Shown: positions 52,919 through 62,048 of the stretch, in pieces
How positions within the stretch are numbered: the first letter of the stretch is position 1
Layout of the letters: every line of letters starts with the position of its first letter
Assembly (NCBI GenBank): GCA_019235995.1
Contig: JAFAJV010000108.1
Span: 1-64,000, forward strand
DNA length: 64,000 bases
Origin: Vulcanimicrobiota bacterium
Lineage (GTDB): Bacteria; Vulcanimicrobiota; Vulcanimicrobiia; Vulcanimicrobiales; Vulcanimicrobiaceae
Direction of reading: 5' to 3'
Notes under the pieces: model-generated
The model's input: only the letters and a program-made list of their open reading frames with translations
The model's database searches: none
Told to the model about the DNA's origin: nothing
Translations under genes and position numbers: made by a program

Positions 52919-53898
52919 CGCCGGCGCTGATGGTGCCCGACGCCCGAACGCTCTTCGATCGCGCGGGCCGGCTGCGGATCATGGTCGTGGGCGACCTGAT
53001 GGTCGATGAGTGGATATGGGGAACCGTCACCCGGATCTCTCCCGAGGCGCCCGTGCCCGTCGTGGCGGTCGTCGATCACTCGTTCACGCTGGGCGGTGCG
53101 GGCAACGTAGCCAACAACCTCCGTGCGTTGCGCGCGCAGGTTATCTTCGTCGGCGCCGTCGGCGACGACGCGTTCGCAGACCAGGTGCGCAATCTTCTGC
53201 GCGGAGAGGAGGTTGACGACTCCGGCGTTTTCACGATCGTCGATCGTCCGACGACGCGCAAAACGCGGATCGTCGCCCACAGCCAACAGGTAGTCCGCGC
53301 CGATTGGGAGTCGACGGCGGTGCTGGAGGCCGCGGATCGGCACCGCATCGCCGAATTCGTGCGCGAGCGCGCGGCGCGATGCGACGCCGTCATCCTCAGC
53401 GATTACGCGAAGGGCCTGCTTTGCCGCGAGATCGTCGAAGCCGCCTCGCGGTGCCGCCTGGTGCTGGCGGACCCGAAGCCTCAAAACGTCGCGCTCTATA
53501 ACGGCATAACGTGCGTCGCGCCGAACGCGGCCGAGGTCGCGACGATGACCGGCATTGCGATACGCGACGACGCAGACCTCGAGAGGTCCGGATTGCGTCT
53601 GATCGAGATGCTCGGGTGCCGCTACGCGGTGATCACTCGGGGCGAGCACGGCATGGCGCTGTTCGGAAAGGCCGGGGAGCGGCTGCAAATCCCTTCGGTC
53701 GCGCGCACCGTGTACGACGTCAGCGGTGCGGGCGACACCGTGACGGCCGTGCTGGGGCTCGCGCTGGCGGGCGGGGCGCCGATCGAGCAGGCGATGCAGC
53801 TCGCGAACTTCGCCGCCGGCGTCGTCGTGGAGAAGCTCGGCACGGCGACTGCGTCGCCCGACGAGATACTCGCGCTGGTCGACCCGGCTCCGCAATGA
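52915..53898 (+). CDS. hldA: Heptose-7-phosphate kinase (HldA; RfaE domain I)
   Basis: 327 aa, GTG start overlapping gmhA (GTGA). PfkB-family kinase: VVGDLMVDEWIWGTVTRISPEAPVPVV, GGAGNVANNLRALRAQVIFVG, DYAKGLL, DPKP, the catalytic loop DVSGAGDTVTAVLGLAL. It lacks the nucleotidyltransferase half found in fused HldE; that half is the next gene. Confidence 0.95.
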   Translation: MTPALMVPDARTLFDRAGRLRIMVVGDLMVDEWIWGTVTRISPEAPVPVVAVVDHSFTLGGAGNVANNLRALRAQVIFVGAVGDDAFADQVRNLLRGEEVDDSGVFTIVDRPTTRKTRIVAHSQQVVRADWESTAVLEAADRHRIAEFVRERAARCDAVILSDYAKGLLCREIVEAASRCRLVLADPKPQNVALYNGITCVAPNAAEVATMTGIAIRDDADLERSGLRLIEMLGCRYAVITRGEHGMALFGKAGERLQIPSVARTVYDVSGAGDTVTAVLGLALAGGAPIEQAMQLANFAAGVVVEKLGTATASPDEILALVDPAPQ

Positions 53899-54398
53899 GC
53901 GAGGATCGGCTCTTCGGGCGGCTGCTCGCCGTCGGCGACGCGGTGGGGTGGCGTGAAAAGCTGCGTGCGGAGCATCGGTGCGTGGTCTTCACGAACGGCT
54001 GCTTCGACGTGCTGCATGCCGGCCACGTAGAGTATCTGGCCTGGGCGCGAGCGCAGGGCGACGCGTTGATCGTCGGTTTGAACGAGGACGAGTCCGTGAC
54101 CCGCATCAAGGGCCGGTCGCGTCCCATCGTCGCCTTCTCCGAGCGTGCGAGGGTTCTGCTCGCGCTACGCAGCGTGGATGTTGTGGTTGGCTTCGCCGAG
54201 CGCACTCCGGAAGTTCTGCTCGATCGGATACGTCCGGACGTGCACGTCAAGAGCGATCAATACCGTGAAGAGGAGCTGCCGGAGCGAAGCGTCGTCCTCG
54301 GGCATGGCGGCCGCATCGCGCTCGCACCGCACGTCGCGGGCGAGAGCACGACCGACACGATTGCGCGCATCCTTCATGCATATAGCGTTCACCGCTAA
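53895..54398 (+). CDS. hldC: Heptose-1-phosphate adenylyltransferase (HldC; RfaE domain II)
   Basis: 167 aa from the ATG at 53895 (ATGA overlap with hldA). Nucleotidyltransferase fold: VVFTNGCFDVLHAGHVEYLAWAR, with the HxGH site, GLNEDESVTRIKGRSRPIVAFSERARVLLAL and PDVHVKSDQY. It makes ADP-heptose. gmhB (phosphatase) and hldD (epimerase) are not in the window, so the stereochemistry of the final sugar cannot be judged. Confidence 0.95.
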   Translation: MSEDRLFGRLLAVGDAVGWREKLRAEHRCVVFTNGCFDVLHAGHVEYLAWARAQGDALIVGLNEDESVTRIKGRSRPIVAFSERARVLLALRSVDVVVGFAERTPEVLLDRIRPDVHVKSDQYREEELPERSVVLGHGGRIALAPHVAGESTTDTIARILHAYSVHR

Positions 54399-55587
54399 CG
54401 GGCCGGGTGAAGTCGCCGGCTGGCTGCGACCACTGCTGCGCGCGCTGTACGCGCGCGCGCCGGACCTCCAGGCGCTCGTCTTCCTAGTGCCCGACGATTA
54501 CGCGACCGGCTTCGAGGCCGCGATGGTCCGCGAAGCGTTTCCGCAGGCGTGCGTGCTCGATCCGAAGAGCTACGTGAGGTTCGCACTGGGCGCGCGGCTC
54601 GACGCGGTGCCCGCCGGCGTGGACCTCGTGCAGTACATCGGCGGCGATCTGATGCACGCCGCGCGCGTTCACGCACGCCTGCGCGGCCGCGCGGCCACCT
54701 ATAAGTTTTCCCGACGCGCGTACCGGCGACTGTTTGACCGCGCGTTCGCCGTGGATCGCGGTAACGCCGAACAGCTCGCCGAGTGGGGAACCCCACGCGA
54801 GCGCATCGAGCGGGTCGGTAATCTGGCGATCGACGGGGCCTTGTTCGAGGCGAGCCTTCCGCCGGAGCCGGGCACGCCCGTCGACGGCATTCTCGTGATG
54901 CCGGGCTCGCGCGCCTATGAGATCGGTAGTCTCGTTCCTTTTTTCTTCGCGATGGCGCAGCGCGCCTTACGGGAGAGGCCGGAAGTCCCGATAGCCTTCG
55001 CACTCTCGCCGTTCACTTCGCGGGAGCAGGTGCGCCGAGCGATCGAGACGGGAGGCCATCGGCGCATGTTCGGGCGGCGTGGCCGGCTGGTCGCCGACGG
55101 CGGCGGCGACTTTCTCACCGCGGACGACGACGTCCGCATCCCGCTGCTGTGGAACGCGCTTGCGGCGGCGCGGCACGCGCGGCTCGCCGTGACGATTCCG
55201 GGAACGAAGACGATCGAGCTCGCCGCGCTCGGGACGCCGGCGGTTGCGATCACGCCGCTGAACGCTCCCGAGGTGGTGACGATCAACGGCCCACTGACCT
55301 ATCTCGACCGCGTCCCGGTGGTCGGTGTTCCGCTAAAGCGCGCGGCCGCCGTCGCGCTTTCCCGGCGCTTCGAATTTCACACTCAGCCCAACATGGACGC
55401 CGGCGCGCCGCTCATGTGCGAGCTGCATGGAACACTAACCCCGGGCCGCGTCGCGCGCGTCGCGCTCGAACGCTACGATGATCGAGCGTGGCTCGAGTCG
55501 GCGCGGGAGGGCCTCGCGCGGCTCTATCGGGACCACGTCGGCGCGGCCGATCGCATGGCGACTTCCCTGCTTGCGCTGGCCGCATGA
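54376..55587 (+). CDS. LpxB-like lipid-A-disaccharide synthase-related protein
   Basis: 403 aa from the ATG at 54376, overlapping hldC by 23 nt. GT-B fold with LpxB-type features: ITANGPGEVAGWLRPLLRAL (LpxB has GExSGD.), VDLVQYIGGDLMHAARVHARLRGRAATY, GNLAIDG, ILVMPGSRAYEI (GSR motif) and IPGTKTIELAALGTPAVAI. The family annotated lipid-A-disaccharide synthase-related fits best; it might be this organism's LpxB or another sugar transferase of the core. No membrane span. Confidence 0.75.
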   Translation: MHIAFTANGPGEVAGWLRPLLRALYARAPDLQALVFLVPDDYATGFEAAMVREAFPQACVLDPKSYVRFALGARLDAVPAGVDLVQYIGGDLMHAARVHARLRGRAATYKFSRRAYRRLFDRAFAVDRGNAEQLAEWGTPRERIERVGNLAIDGALFEASLPPEPGTPVDGILVMPGSRAYEIGSLVPFFFAMAQRALRERPEVPIAFALSPFTSREQVRRAIETGGHRRMFGRRGRLVADGGGDFLTADDDVRIPLLWNALAAARHARLAVTIPGTKTIELAALGTPAVAITPLNAPEVVTINGPLTYLDRVPVVGVPLKRAAAVALSRRFEFHTQPNMDAGAPLMCELHGTLTPGRVARVALERYDDRAWLESAREGLARLYRDHVGAADRMATSLLALAA

Positions 55588-56456
55588 TCTCGGTCGTCAT
55601 CGCGAGCAAAGATCGCGAGCATTTCCTGCGCGGAGCGTTGGCGACGCTCGATGCTCAGGCGGGTGCGCCGCCGTTCGAGGTGATCGTCGTCGACAACGGC
55701 TCGCACGACGGCACGAGGAGTCTGGTCGAGGCGCGTTCCGGCGGCGATCCGCCGGTTCGGTACGTCGCCGAGCCGCACCCGAATCGCGCGAGGGCTCGCA
55801 ATCGTGGAGCGGAGGCGGCGCGCGGCGACTACCTGGCGTTTTGCGATGACGACGTGCTGCTGCCCGAGCGCTGGCTCGCGGCGCACGCGGCCGCGCAGGG
55901 CGGCGGGAATTTCGTCGTCAATGGGCCGATCTTGAACGTCGGCTCGCCGGAACGGCGTCCGGCGCCACGAGCCGTGAACTATTCGCGCGCATACCTCTGT
56001 AGCTGCAACGCGTCGGTCAGGAAGGCGACTTTCATCGACGCGGGCGGCTTCGATGAGAGCTTCAATTTATATGGCTGGGAAGACACGGAGCTCGGACTGC
56101 GTCTTCGCCGGCGGCACGTTCCGTGGAAGTTCTCGTGGGACGCGTACCTTTGGCACATCAAACCGCCGCAGGAGCAGACGCTCGCGATCGAAGGGCGCAA
56201 AGCCGTGGAAAAGGCGCTGATGGCGCGGCGTTTCGTCGCGAAGCATCCGTCGCTGCGCGCGCGGCTCGCGACCGGCGCGTACTTGGCCAATATGGCGCGG
56301 GGACGGTACTTGATCCCGGACTGGCTGCTCGCCTTCTACGGGGGCCTCGCGACGAGCCGGCGCGCCCCGCATTGGCTGAGCACGCTGATGCGCCGGCAGT
56401 TGCTCGACGGGATCTACACGCGCGAGCTCGCGCGGACACCCGATGCAGACTCCTAG
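55584..56456 (+). CDS. Glycosyltransferase family 2
   Basis: 290 aa, ATG overlapping the previous stop (ATGA). GT-A fold: [59 protein letters not shown] (DxD), and the acceptor/galactosyltransferase-like region CNASVRKATFIDAGGFDESFNLYGWEDTELGLRL. The last 80 residues are basic and amphipathic and may attach it to the membrane. Probably adds a sugar to the LPS core or a surface glycan. Confidence 0.88.
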   Translation: MISVVIASKDREHFLRGALATLDAQAGAPPFEVIVVDNGSHDGTRSLVEARSGGDPPVRYVAEPHPNRARARNRGAEAARGDYLAFCDDDVLLPERWLAAHAAAQGGGNFVVNGPILNVGSPERRPAPRAVNYSRAYLCSCNASVRKATFIDAGGFDESFNLYGWEDTELGLRLRRRHVPWKFSWDAYLWHIKPPQEQTLAIEGRKAVEKALMARRFVAKHPSLRARLATGAYLANMARGRYLIPDWLLAFYGGLATSRRAPHWLSTLMRRQLLDGIYTRELARTPDADS

Positions 56457-57462
56457 GATCCAACAGACTCCTAAGCGGGCGTTGCTCTACTGTGCGGGCG
56501 GAGGCATCGGAGACTCGTTGGTCGCCTCGCTCGTCGCCCGCGCATTGCGGCGCAGGTTTACGCTGGTCGATGCGTTGACGCTCCCGGCGCACCGCTCGCT
56601 GCTCGAACGCGTGCCCGACGTCGATCGCACGCTCGTCGATGAAGGCGAGGAGCGCGCGCTGGCACGCCGCCTGGCGCTTCACAGTTACGACGCGTGCGTC
56701 GTCACATGGGCGACCGCACGCACGGCGCGCGTGCCTGCGCTCGCCGCGATTCCGGTGCGAGTGGGCCAGGCGCGCCGTTTCTACTCCTTTCGATTCACGG
56801 AACGCATCGTGGTCCGCAGCGAGCGCGGCGACGTCACCTCCCACTGGTCGCAGATACTGCTCGACTTCGCCCGAGCGCTGGACTGTGATACCGACGATGG
56901 TTGCTACCGCTTCGTGCCGACCGCTCGGGACGAGCGCGAGGCTTCCGAGCTCGTCGCAGCCTCGTCGCCGTTCATCATCCTCAATCCATGCAACGCCGTG
57001 GCATCGGCACGCGGCGTCTGGCCGCTCGAGGGTTGGGCGTCGCTGGCTCGCGCGCTGTGGGAGCGCTTCGGCATGCGCGTGGTGGTGACCGGATCGGCCG
57101 CCGACGCGCGCTTTGCCGACGGCATTGCCGACCTGGTGCAGCTTTCGGACGTCGTCTCGGTGGCCGGCAAAACGACCGTCGGGGGTTTCGGCGCGCTGGC
57201 ACGGAAGGCCAGCGCGTTCGTCGGCATCACGACCGGCTCGATGCACGTCGCCGCCGCCGTGGGTTGCCCGACCGTTGGAATCTTTCCGTTCCAATCGGAC
57301 TTTCCCGACCGCTGGGCGCCCCTGGGAGCGAAGACGGCCGTCGTACGGCCGTCGTTTCCATGTCACAGGGGCGACACGAAGGAGCGGTGCCGGGATTACG
57401 CGTGCGTTGCCGAGCTCGACCTGCCGCGAATCCTTGCGGCGGTAGAATCGCTCCGCGAGTGA
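56443..57462 (+). CDS. Glycosyltransferase family 9 (heptosyltransferase-like)
   Basis: 339 aa, overlapping the previous gene by 14 nt. GT-B fold: ALLYCAGGGIGDSLVASLVARAL, a phosphate-binding loop, FIILNPCNAVASARGVWPLEGWASLARAL, VVVTGSAADARFADGIA and VGITTGSMHVAAAVGCPTVGIFP, the GT9 donor-binding signature. GT9 enzymes use ADP-heptose, and this genome makes it in the same operon. The acceptor is unknown. Confidence 0.9.
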   Translation: MQTPRIQQTPKRALLYCAGGGIGDSLVASLVARALRRRFTLVDALTLPAHRSLLERVPDVDRTLVDEGEERALARRLALHSYDACVVTWATARTARVPALAAIPVRVGQARRFYSFRFTERIVVRSERGDVTSHWSQILLDFARALDCDTDDGCYRFVPTARDEREASELVAASSPFIILNPCNAVASARGVWPLEGWASLARALWERFGMRVVVTGSAADARFADGIADLVQLSDVVSVAGKTTVGGFGALARKASAFVGITTGSMHVAAAVGCPTVGIFPFQSDFPDRWAPLGAKTAVVRPSFPCHRGDTKERCRDYACVAELDLPRILAAVESLRE

Positions 57463-58367
57463 TCCGCGCGACGATCCAGCTCTGCACGTATAATCGCGCT
57501 GCGCTTCTTGACCGCGTCCTCGACGCGTGCCTGGAACAAACCGTGCGTGATGACGAATACGAGATCGTGCTGGTCGACGACGGGTCAGCGGACTCCACGC
57601 CCGCCGTGATCGAGCGGTGGCGCGCCAGAGCGCTCTGCCGGTTCGTCGCCGTGACGCAGCCGAATGCCGGCCTCGCAAAGGCGCGCAACGCGGGTCTCTC
57701 CCGCGCGAGCGGCCGGCGCATCATCTTCATCGACGACGACGTCCTGCCGCTCCCGAATTTCGTCGAGGAGCACCTGCGCGCGGCAGAACGTTACCCGGAC
57801 CGAATCATTCGCGGCGGAGCGATCGACGTACGGAGTTTCGACGATCTACCCCCGCCGATCTGGAGCATCAAGAACTACAGTGGTAACTACTTCTGGACGA
57901 CGAACGTGTCGGTGCCGCTTTCCGCCCTTGCGGCGATCGGCGGCTTCGACGAATCGTTTTCGGAGTACGGCTGGGAAGACATCGACGTCGGCTTGCGTTT
58001 GCGCGAGCGAGGCGTACGAGCAATCTTTCACCCCGACGCTCTCGTGTATCACTACAAGCCCCGGCCACGCGCGGACGGTCTCGAAAAGATGCTTCGACAG
58101 TCCCGGGCGCAGGCCCGCACGGCCGCGCGGCTGGTGGCGCTACATCCAGGATGGCGGGCGCGCCTCGCGACCGGCGCAAACCCGGTCCAGCGCGCATTTC
58201 ACGCGCTGCTGCGCAGGCTGCGTTTCGCCGATCGATTTCGGCGGAGGCTCGGACCGCCGAGCGGCGAGCGCGTCTTGAATCTAGAGGAGCTGCGCGCCGC
58301 GCGTGCGTTGGCGAGCGAGGCGTACTTCGAGGAGCTGGAGCGCGTGTTGCGGGCGCCTCGTTCGTGA
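57459..58367 (+). CDS. Glycosyltransferase family 2
   Basis: 302 aa from a GTG that overlaps the previous stop (GTGA). IQLCTYNRAALLDRVLDACLEQ, IVLVDDGSADSTPAV, AGLAKARNAGLSRASGRRIIFIDDDVLPLPNFV (DxD) and TNVSVPLSALAAIGGFDESFSEYGWEDIDVGLRL. It shares with the GT2 at 55584 the FDESF..YGWED motif, so the two are probably related by duplication. Confidence 0.88.
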   Translation: MIRATIQLCTYNRAALLDRVLDACLEQTVRDDEYEIVLVDDGSADSTPAVIERWRARALCRFVAVTQPNAGLAKARNAGLSRASGRRIIFIDDDVLPLPNFVEEHLRAAERYPDRIIRGGAIDVRSFDDLPPPIWSIKNYSGNYFWTTNVSVPLSALAAIGGFDESFSEYGWEDIDVGLRLRERGVRAIFHPDALVYHYKPRPRADGLEKMLRQSRAQARTAARLVALHPGWRARLATGANPVQRAFHALLRRLRFADRFRRRLGPPSGERVLNLEELRAARALASEAYFEELERVLRAPRS

Positions 58368-59362
58368 GAATCCTTTTGACGCGCACGGACCGCATAGGCG
58401 ACCTGGTTTTGTCGACCCCCGCCATCGCGACGGTCCGGGCCTCCTTTCCCGAAGCTCATCTGACGATTGTCACGAGCGCGTACAACAGCGTGGTGATGGA
58501 GCGCAACGATGACGTTGACGAGCTCGTCGTGCTGCGCGAGGGCGTCGCGCCGCGCAAGTTCGGCGCCGAGCTGCCGCGATACGACGTCGCGATCGCGCTG
58601 GCGCCGCGCGCCGTCGACCTGCAGCTGGTCGGCGGCACGCGCGCGCCGCTACGGGTCGGCTACACGTACGAGCGGCGCTGGCTGGCCCGGCTCACGGCCG
58701 CCTTGTACGTCAATCGCGTGATGGTCTCCGAGGCCGATCCGGAGCTCTGCGACCGGGAGCCTCGCCGGGTGGTGCGGCACGAGGTCGTTCAACTGCTCGA
58801 TCTCGTCGCGCTGGCGGGCGCGACACGGCGCGTGCCGCGCCTGCGCCTGGACGTTTTCGCAGAAGACCGGATCGTGGCGCAGACGCTGCCGAGCAATCCC
58901 GTCGTGCTGCATCTCGGCCAGCGATGGTTTACGGACGGCAGCACGCTCGAGGGAACGCTCGCGCTCGTCGACGAGCTGGCAAAGCTTGCGCCCGTCGTGA
59001 TAACGTGTGCGCGCGACAGCGAGTCGAGCGCGGCGATGTTCGAGGAACGCGCGAGCGTCGTGCGACTGCTGCGCTCGTTGCCCTTCCACGAATGGGCGGC
59101 GGTCTTGGAACGCGCCGGCGTCGTCGTGACGGTCGACACGGGAACGACCCACGTGGCCAGCGCGGTCGGGAGGCCGACGGTCGTCGCGTTCGAGCACAAA
59201 TACTTTCGTCTCAACTCACAGGAATGGTCTCCCTACGGCGTGCCGCACGTACTGGTTCGCAAGCCGGCTCGCGAGGACGGTGAATCGCTCGCGCGCTTTC
59301 GCGAGGAGATCGTGAGCGGCGTCGGCAGCCTGTTGCGTGGGAATCAGCGCGCGGATGCCTGA
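58364..59362 (+). CDS. Glycosyltransferase family 9 (heptosyltransferase-like)
   Basis: 332 aa from a GTG overlapping the previous stop. RILLTRTDRIGDLVLSTPAIATVRASFPEAHLTIV is a classic WaaC/WaaF/RfaF start. The donor site is near VVLHLGQRWFTDGSTLEG and VVVTVDTGTTHVASAVGRPTVVAFEH. Closer to canonical heptosyltransferases than the GT9 at 56443. Confidence 0.9.
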   Translation: MRILLTRTDRIGDLVLSTPAIATVRASFPEAHLTIVTSAYNSVVMERNDDVDELVVLREGVAPRKFGAELPRYDVAIALAPRAVDLQLVGGTRAPLRVGYTYERRWLARLTAALYVNRVMVSEADPELCDREPRRVVRHEVVQLLDLVALAGATRRVPRLRLDVFAEDRIVAQTLPSNPVVLHLGQRWFTDGSTLEGTLALVDELAKLAPVVITCARDSESSAAMFEERASVVRLLRSLPFHEWAAVLERAGVVVTVDTGTTHVASAVGRPTVVAFEHKYFRLNSQEWSPYGVPHVLVRKPAREDGESLARFREEIVSGVGSLLRGNQRADA

Positions 59363-60254
59363 GATCTCCGTCGTCATACCCACGTATAATAGGCTGGACA
59401 CGCTGGCGAGCGTCATTCCAACGCTGCTCGCGCAGGATCTCGCCCCCGCGCAGTACGAGCTGATCGTCTGCGACTCCAACTCCGATGACGGAACCGATCG
59501 CTATCTCGCGGCCGTCGCGATGGAGCATCCCAACGTTCGCCACGTCGCGGCCGACTTCGGCGGACGCGCGGGGGCGCGAAACGCCGGCATCACCGCCGCG
59601 CGCGGTGACGTCGTGCTCTTCAACGACGCCGACATCCTGGCCTCACCGGACTTGCTCTCCACGCACCTGCGCCGCCACCACGAGGAGCGCGGCGCCGCGA
59701 TCGTCGGACTCGAGGTCCAAGTCAGGGACATGGATGAGTACCGGTACAAGCGCGATCACCCCGCGGCGCGCGGGCATCTCCATCCGCCTTCACGAAAAAA
59801 ACTCTCGTGGCTCTACTTTTTGACGGGCAACGCATCGGTTCGGCGGGACGACCTCATCGCGGTAGGTTGCTTCGACGAGAATTTCACCGGCTACGGCCAC
59901 GAAGATCTCGAGCTGGGTTACCGGCTGGAAAAAGCCGGAGTCCGCATTCTCTACGAGCCGCGCGCGGTGAGCTATCACTGTCAGGCTGTCGCATACGAAG
60001 ATCAGAAGGCGAAGATGCGGCTCGCCGGCCGATCTACCGCGCGGTTTTATCGGAAGCATCCCGATTTCGCGGTCATGCTGAACCTCGGAATGACTCCCGT
60101 CTCTCTGGGCTTGCATTCGTTGCTGACGCGGCTGCCACGCGCGCTCGCGTTCATCGATGGGCGGGCGGATCGCTCCCGGCTCGCGCGCGAGCTCCTGCTG
60201 CAATACCACTACGTTTCCGGCATCAAGGAAGGGCGCGCAGGCGATGAGCGATAG
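59355..60254 (+). CDS. Glycosyltransferase family 2
   Basis: 299 aa from the ATG at 59355, overlapping the previous gene by 8 nt. ISVVIPTYNRLDTLASVIPTLL, IVCDSNSDDGTDRY, GGRAGARNAGITAARGDVVLFNDADILAS (DxD), LTGNASVRRDDLIAVGCFDENFTGYGHEDLELGYRLEKAG. It ends by overlapping aspS by 11 nt. Third member of the FDExF...YG.ED group in this operon. Confidence 0.88.
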   Translation: MPEISVVIPTYNRLDTLASVIPTLLAQDLAPAQYELIVCDSNSDDGTDRYLAAVAMEHPNVRHVAADFGGRAGARNAGITAARGDVVLFNDADILASPDLLSTHLRRHHEERGAAIVGLEVQVRDMDEYRYKRDHPAARGHLHPPSRKKLSWLYFLTGNASVRRDDLIAVGCFDENFTGYGHEDLELGYRLEKAGVRILYEPRAVSYHCQAVAYEDQKAKMRLAGRSTARFYRKHPDFAVMLNLGMTPVSLGLHSLLTRLPRALAFIDGRADRSRLARELLLQYHYVSGIKEGRAGDER

Positions 60255-62016
60255 GGTTTCCTGCGGCGCCCTCCGCGCGGGGGACGAGCGCAGGGCGGTC
60301 GAGCTGGACGGCTGGGTCAATCGCCGCCGCGATCACGGCGGCTTGATCTTCGTCGACCTGCGCGATCACGAAGGAATCACCCAAGTCGTCTTCGATCCCC
60401 AGCACCCGAGCTTCGCGGAGGCCGAGCACCTGCGCAACGAAGACGTCCTGCGCGTGAGCGGCTCGGTTCGGCGGCGTCCCGCCGGGACGGAGAATCCGCG
60501 GCTCGCCACCGGTGACGTCGAGGTTGCCGTGGAGGCGCTGGAGATCCTCAATCGTTCGCTCGTGCCGCCGTTCCACGTCAACGTCGACGAGGACGCCGAC
60601 GAGAACCTGCGACTGGAGTATCGGTATCTCGACCTGCGCCGTCCCCGGATGCAGCGCAATTTGCGCGTGCGGCACCGCATCGTCAAGGCGATGCGGGATT
60701 TCTTCGACTCGCGGAATTTCTTGGAGATCGAGACGCCGATGATGATCAAGTCGACGCCCGAGGGCGCGCGCGACTATCTCGTGCCCAGCCGGTTGTACCC
60801 GGGATCGTTCTATGCCCTGCCCCAGTCTCCGCAGCTGCTCAAGCAGATCTTGATGATCGCCGGTTTCGGAAAATACATGCAGATCGCGCGATGCATGCGC
60901 GACGAGGACCAGAGGGCGGATCGTCTCGTGGAGTTCACGCAGCTCGACGTCGAGCTATCGTTCTGCACTGAGGAAGACGTGATGGAGACGATGGAGTCGT
61001 GCATGCGTTACGTGTGGCGCGAGGCGCTCGACGTCGAGGTGCCGCCGTTCGTTCGCATGACGCACCAGGAAGCCATCGCAAGATTCGGCCTCGACAAGCC
61101 CGATCTACGTTTCGGCCTCGAGCTCGCCGACGTCAGCGGAATCTTTGCAGGTACGGAGTTCGGCGTCTTTCGGTCGGCCATCGAGCGCGGCGGCGCGATC
61201 GTTGCGCTCCGCTATCCCGGCGGCGCGGGCCTTTCGCGGCGCGAGTTTGATGCGCTCACCGAGACGGCCAAGCAATTCGGCGGAAAGGGCATGGTTTGGA
61301 TCGCGCTGAGCGGCGACGGCCACAAGTCTTCGGCGGCGCGCTTCCTAACCGACGCCAACGTCGAGGCCGTGCGTCGCGCCGCCGCCGCGCAGACCGGCGA
61401 TGCGCTGTTGCTGTTTGCGGATTCCGCGGAGCTAGCGCACGCCGTGGCCGGCAAGATGCGCAACGAGGTCGGCGAGCGCTGCGGGTTGCGCGATCCGAAT
61501 GCCTTCGCGTTCGCGTGGGTGACGGGTTTTCCGTATCTCGAGGCCGACGAGGAGACCGGCAAGCCGATCCCGGCGCATCATCCGTTCACGGCGCCCGCGC
61601 CGGGCGATTGGGAGCTGATCGATCGCGATCCCATGCGGATGCGCGCTCAGCACTACGACATGGTGCTCAACGGATACGAGCTCGGTTCCGGCTCGATTCG
61701 AATTCACAAGGCGGACGAACAGCGCAAGATCTTCGAGATGCTGGGCCTTACGCCGCAGCAGGTGCAGGATCGTTTCGGCTTTTTCGTGCGCGCCCTGGAC
61801 TACGGCGCGCCGCCGCACGGCGGGATGGCGCTCGGCATCGACCGAATCGTCATGATCGCCTGTGCGGAGGAGAACCTGCGCGAGGTGACGGCATTCCCGA
61901 AGAATCAGGTTGCGCGCGACCTGATGATGGACGCGCCCGCTCCCGTGCCCGAGCAGCTCGTGCGGGACCTGCATCTGCGCATCGCAGGTCACGATCGTCC
62001 GTCGTCGAGCGTTTGA
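60244..62016 (+). CDS. aspS: Aspartyl-tRNA synthetase, bacterial type
   Basis: 590 aa from the ATG at 60244. OB-fold anticodon domain (ELDGWVNRRRDHGGLIFVDLRDHEGITQVVF), class II motifs (motif 2 ARCMRDEDQRADRLVEFTQLDVELSF; motif 3 GGMALGIDRIVMIACAEENLREVTAFPKNQ) and the bacterial GAD insertion (about 300-410). Motif 2 has Met and Gln where FRDEDLR is usual, and FPKNQ replaces FPKTQ. Whether it also charges tRNA-Asn cannot be read from sequence. Confidence 0.95.
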   Translation: MSDRVSCGALRAGDERRAVELDGWVNRRRDHGGLIFVDLRDHEGITQVVFDPQHPSFAEAEHLRNEDVLRVSGSVRRRPAGTENPRLATGDVEVAVEALEILNRSLVPPFHVNVDEDADENLRLEYRYLDLRRPRMQRNLRVRHRIVKAMRDFFDSRNFLEIETPMMIKSTPEGARDYLVPSRLYPGSFYALPQSPQLLKQILMIAGFGKYMQIARCMRDEDQRADRLVEFTQLDVELSFCTEEDVMETMESCMRYVWREALDVEVPPFVRMTHQEAIARFGLDKPDLRFGLELADVSGIFAGTEFGVFRSAIERGGAIVALRYPGGAGLSRREFDALTETAKQFGGKGMVWIALSGDGHKSSAARFLTDANVEAVRRAAAAQTGDALLLFADSAELAHAVAGKMRNEVGERCGLRDPNAFAFAWVTGFPYLEADEETGKPIPAHHPFTAPAPGDWELIDRDPMRMRAQHYDMVLNGYELGSGSIRIHKADEQRKIFEMLGLTPQQVQDRFGFFVRALDYGAPPHGGMALGIDRIVMIACAEENLREVTAFPKNQVARDLMMDAPAPVPEQLVRDLHLRIAGHDRPSSSV

Positions 62017-62048
62017 CATAACGGAAAAGCTTACGTTAGGAGTTCGTT

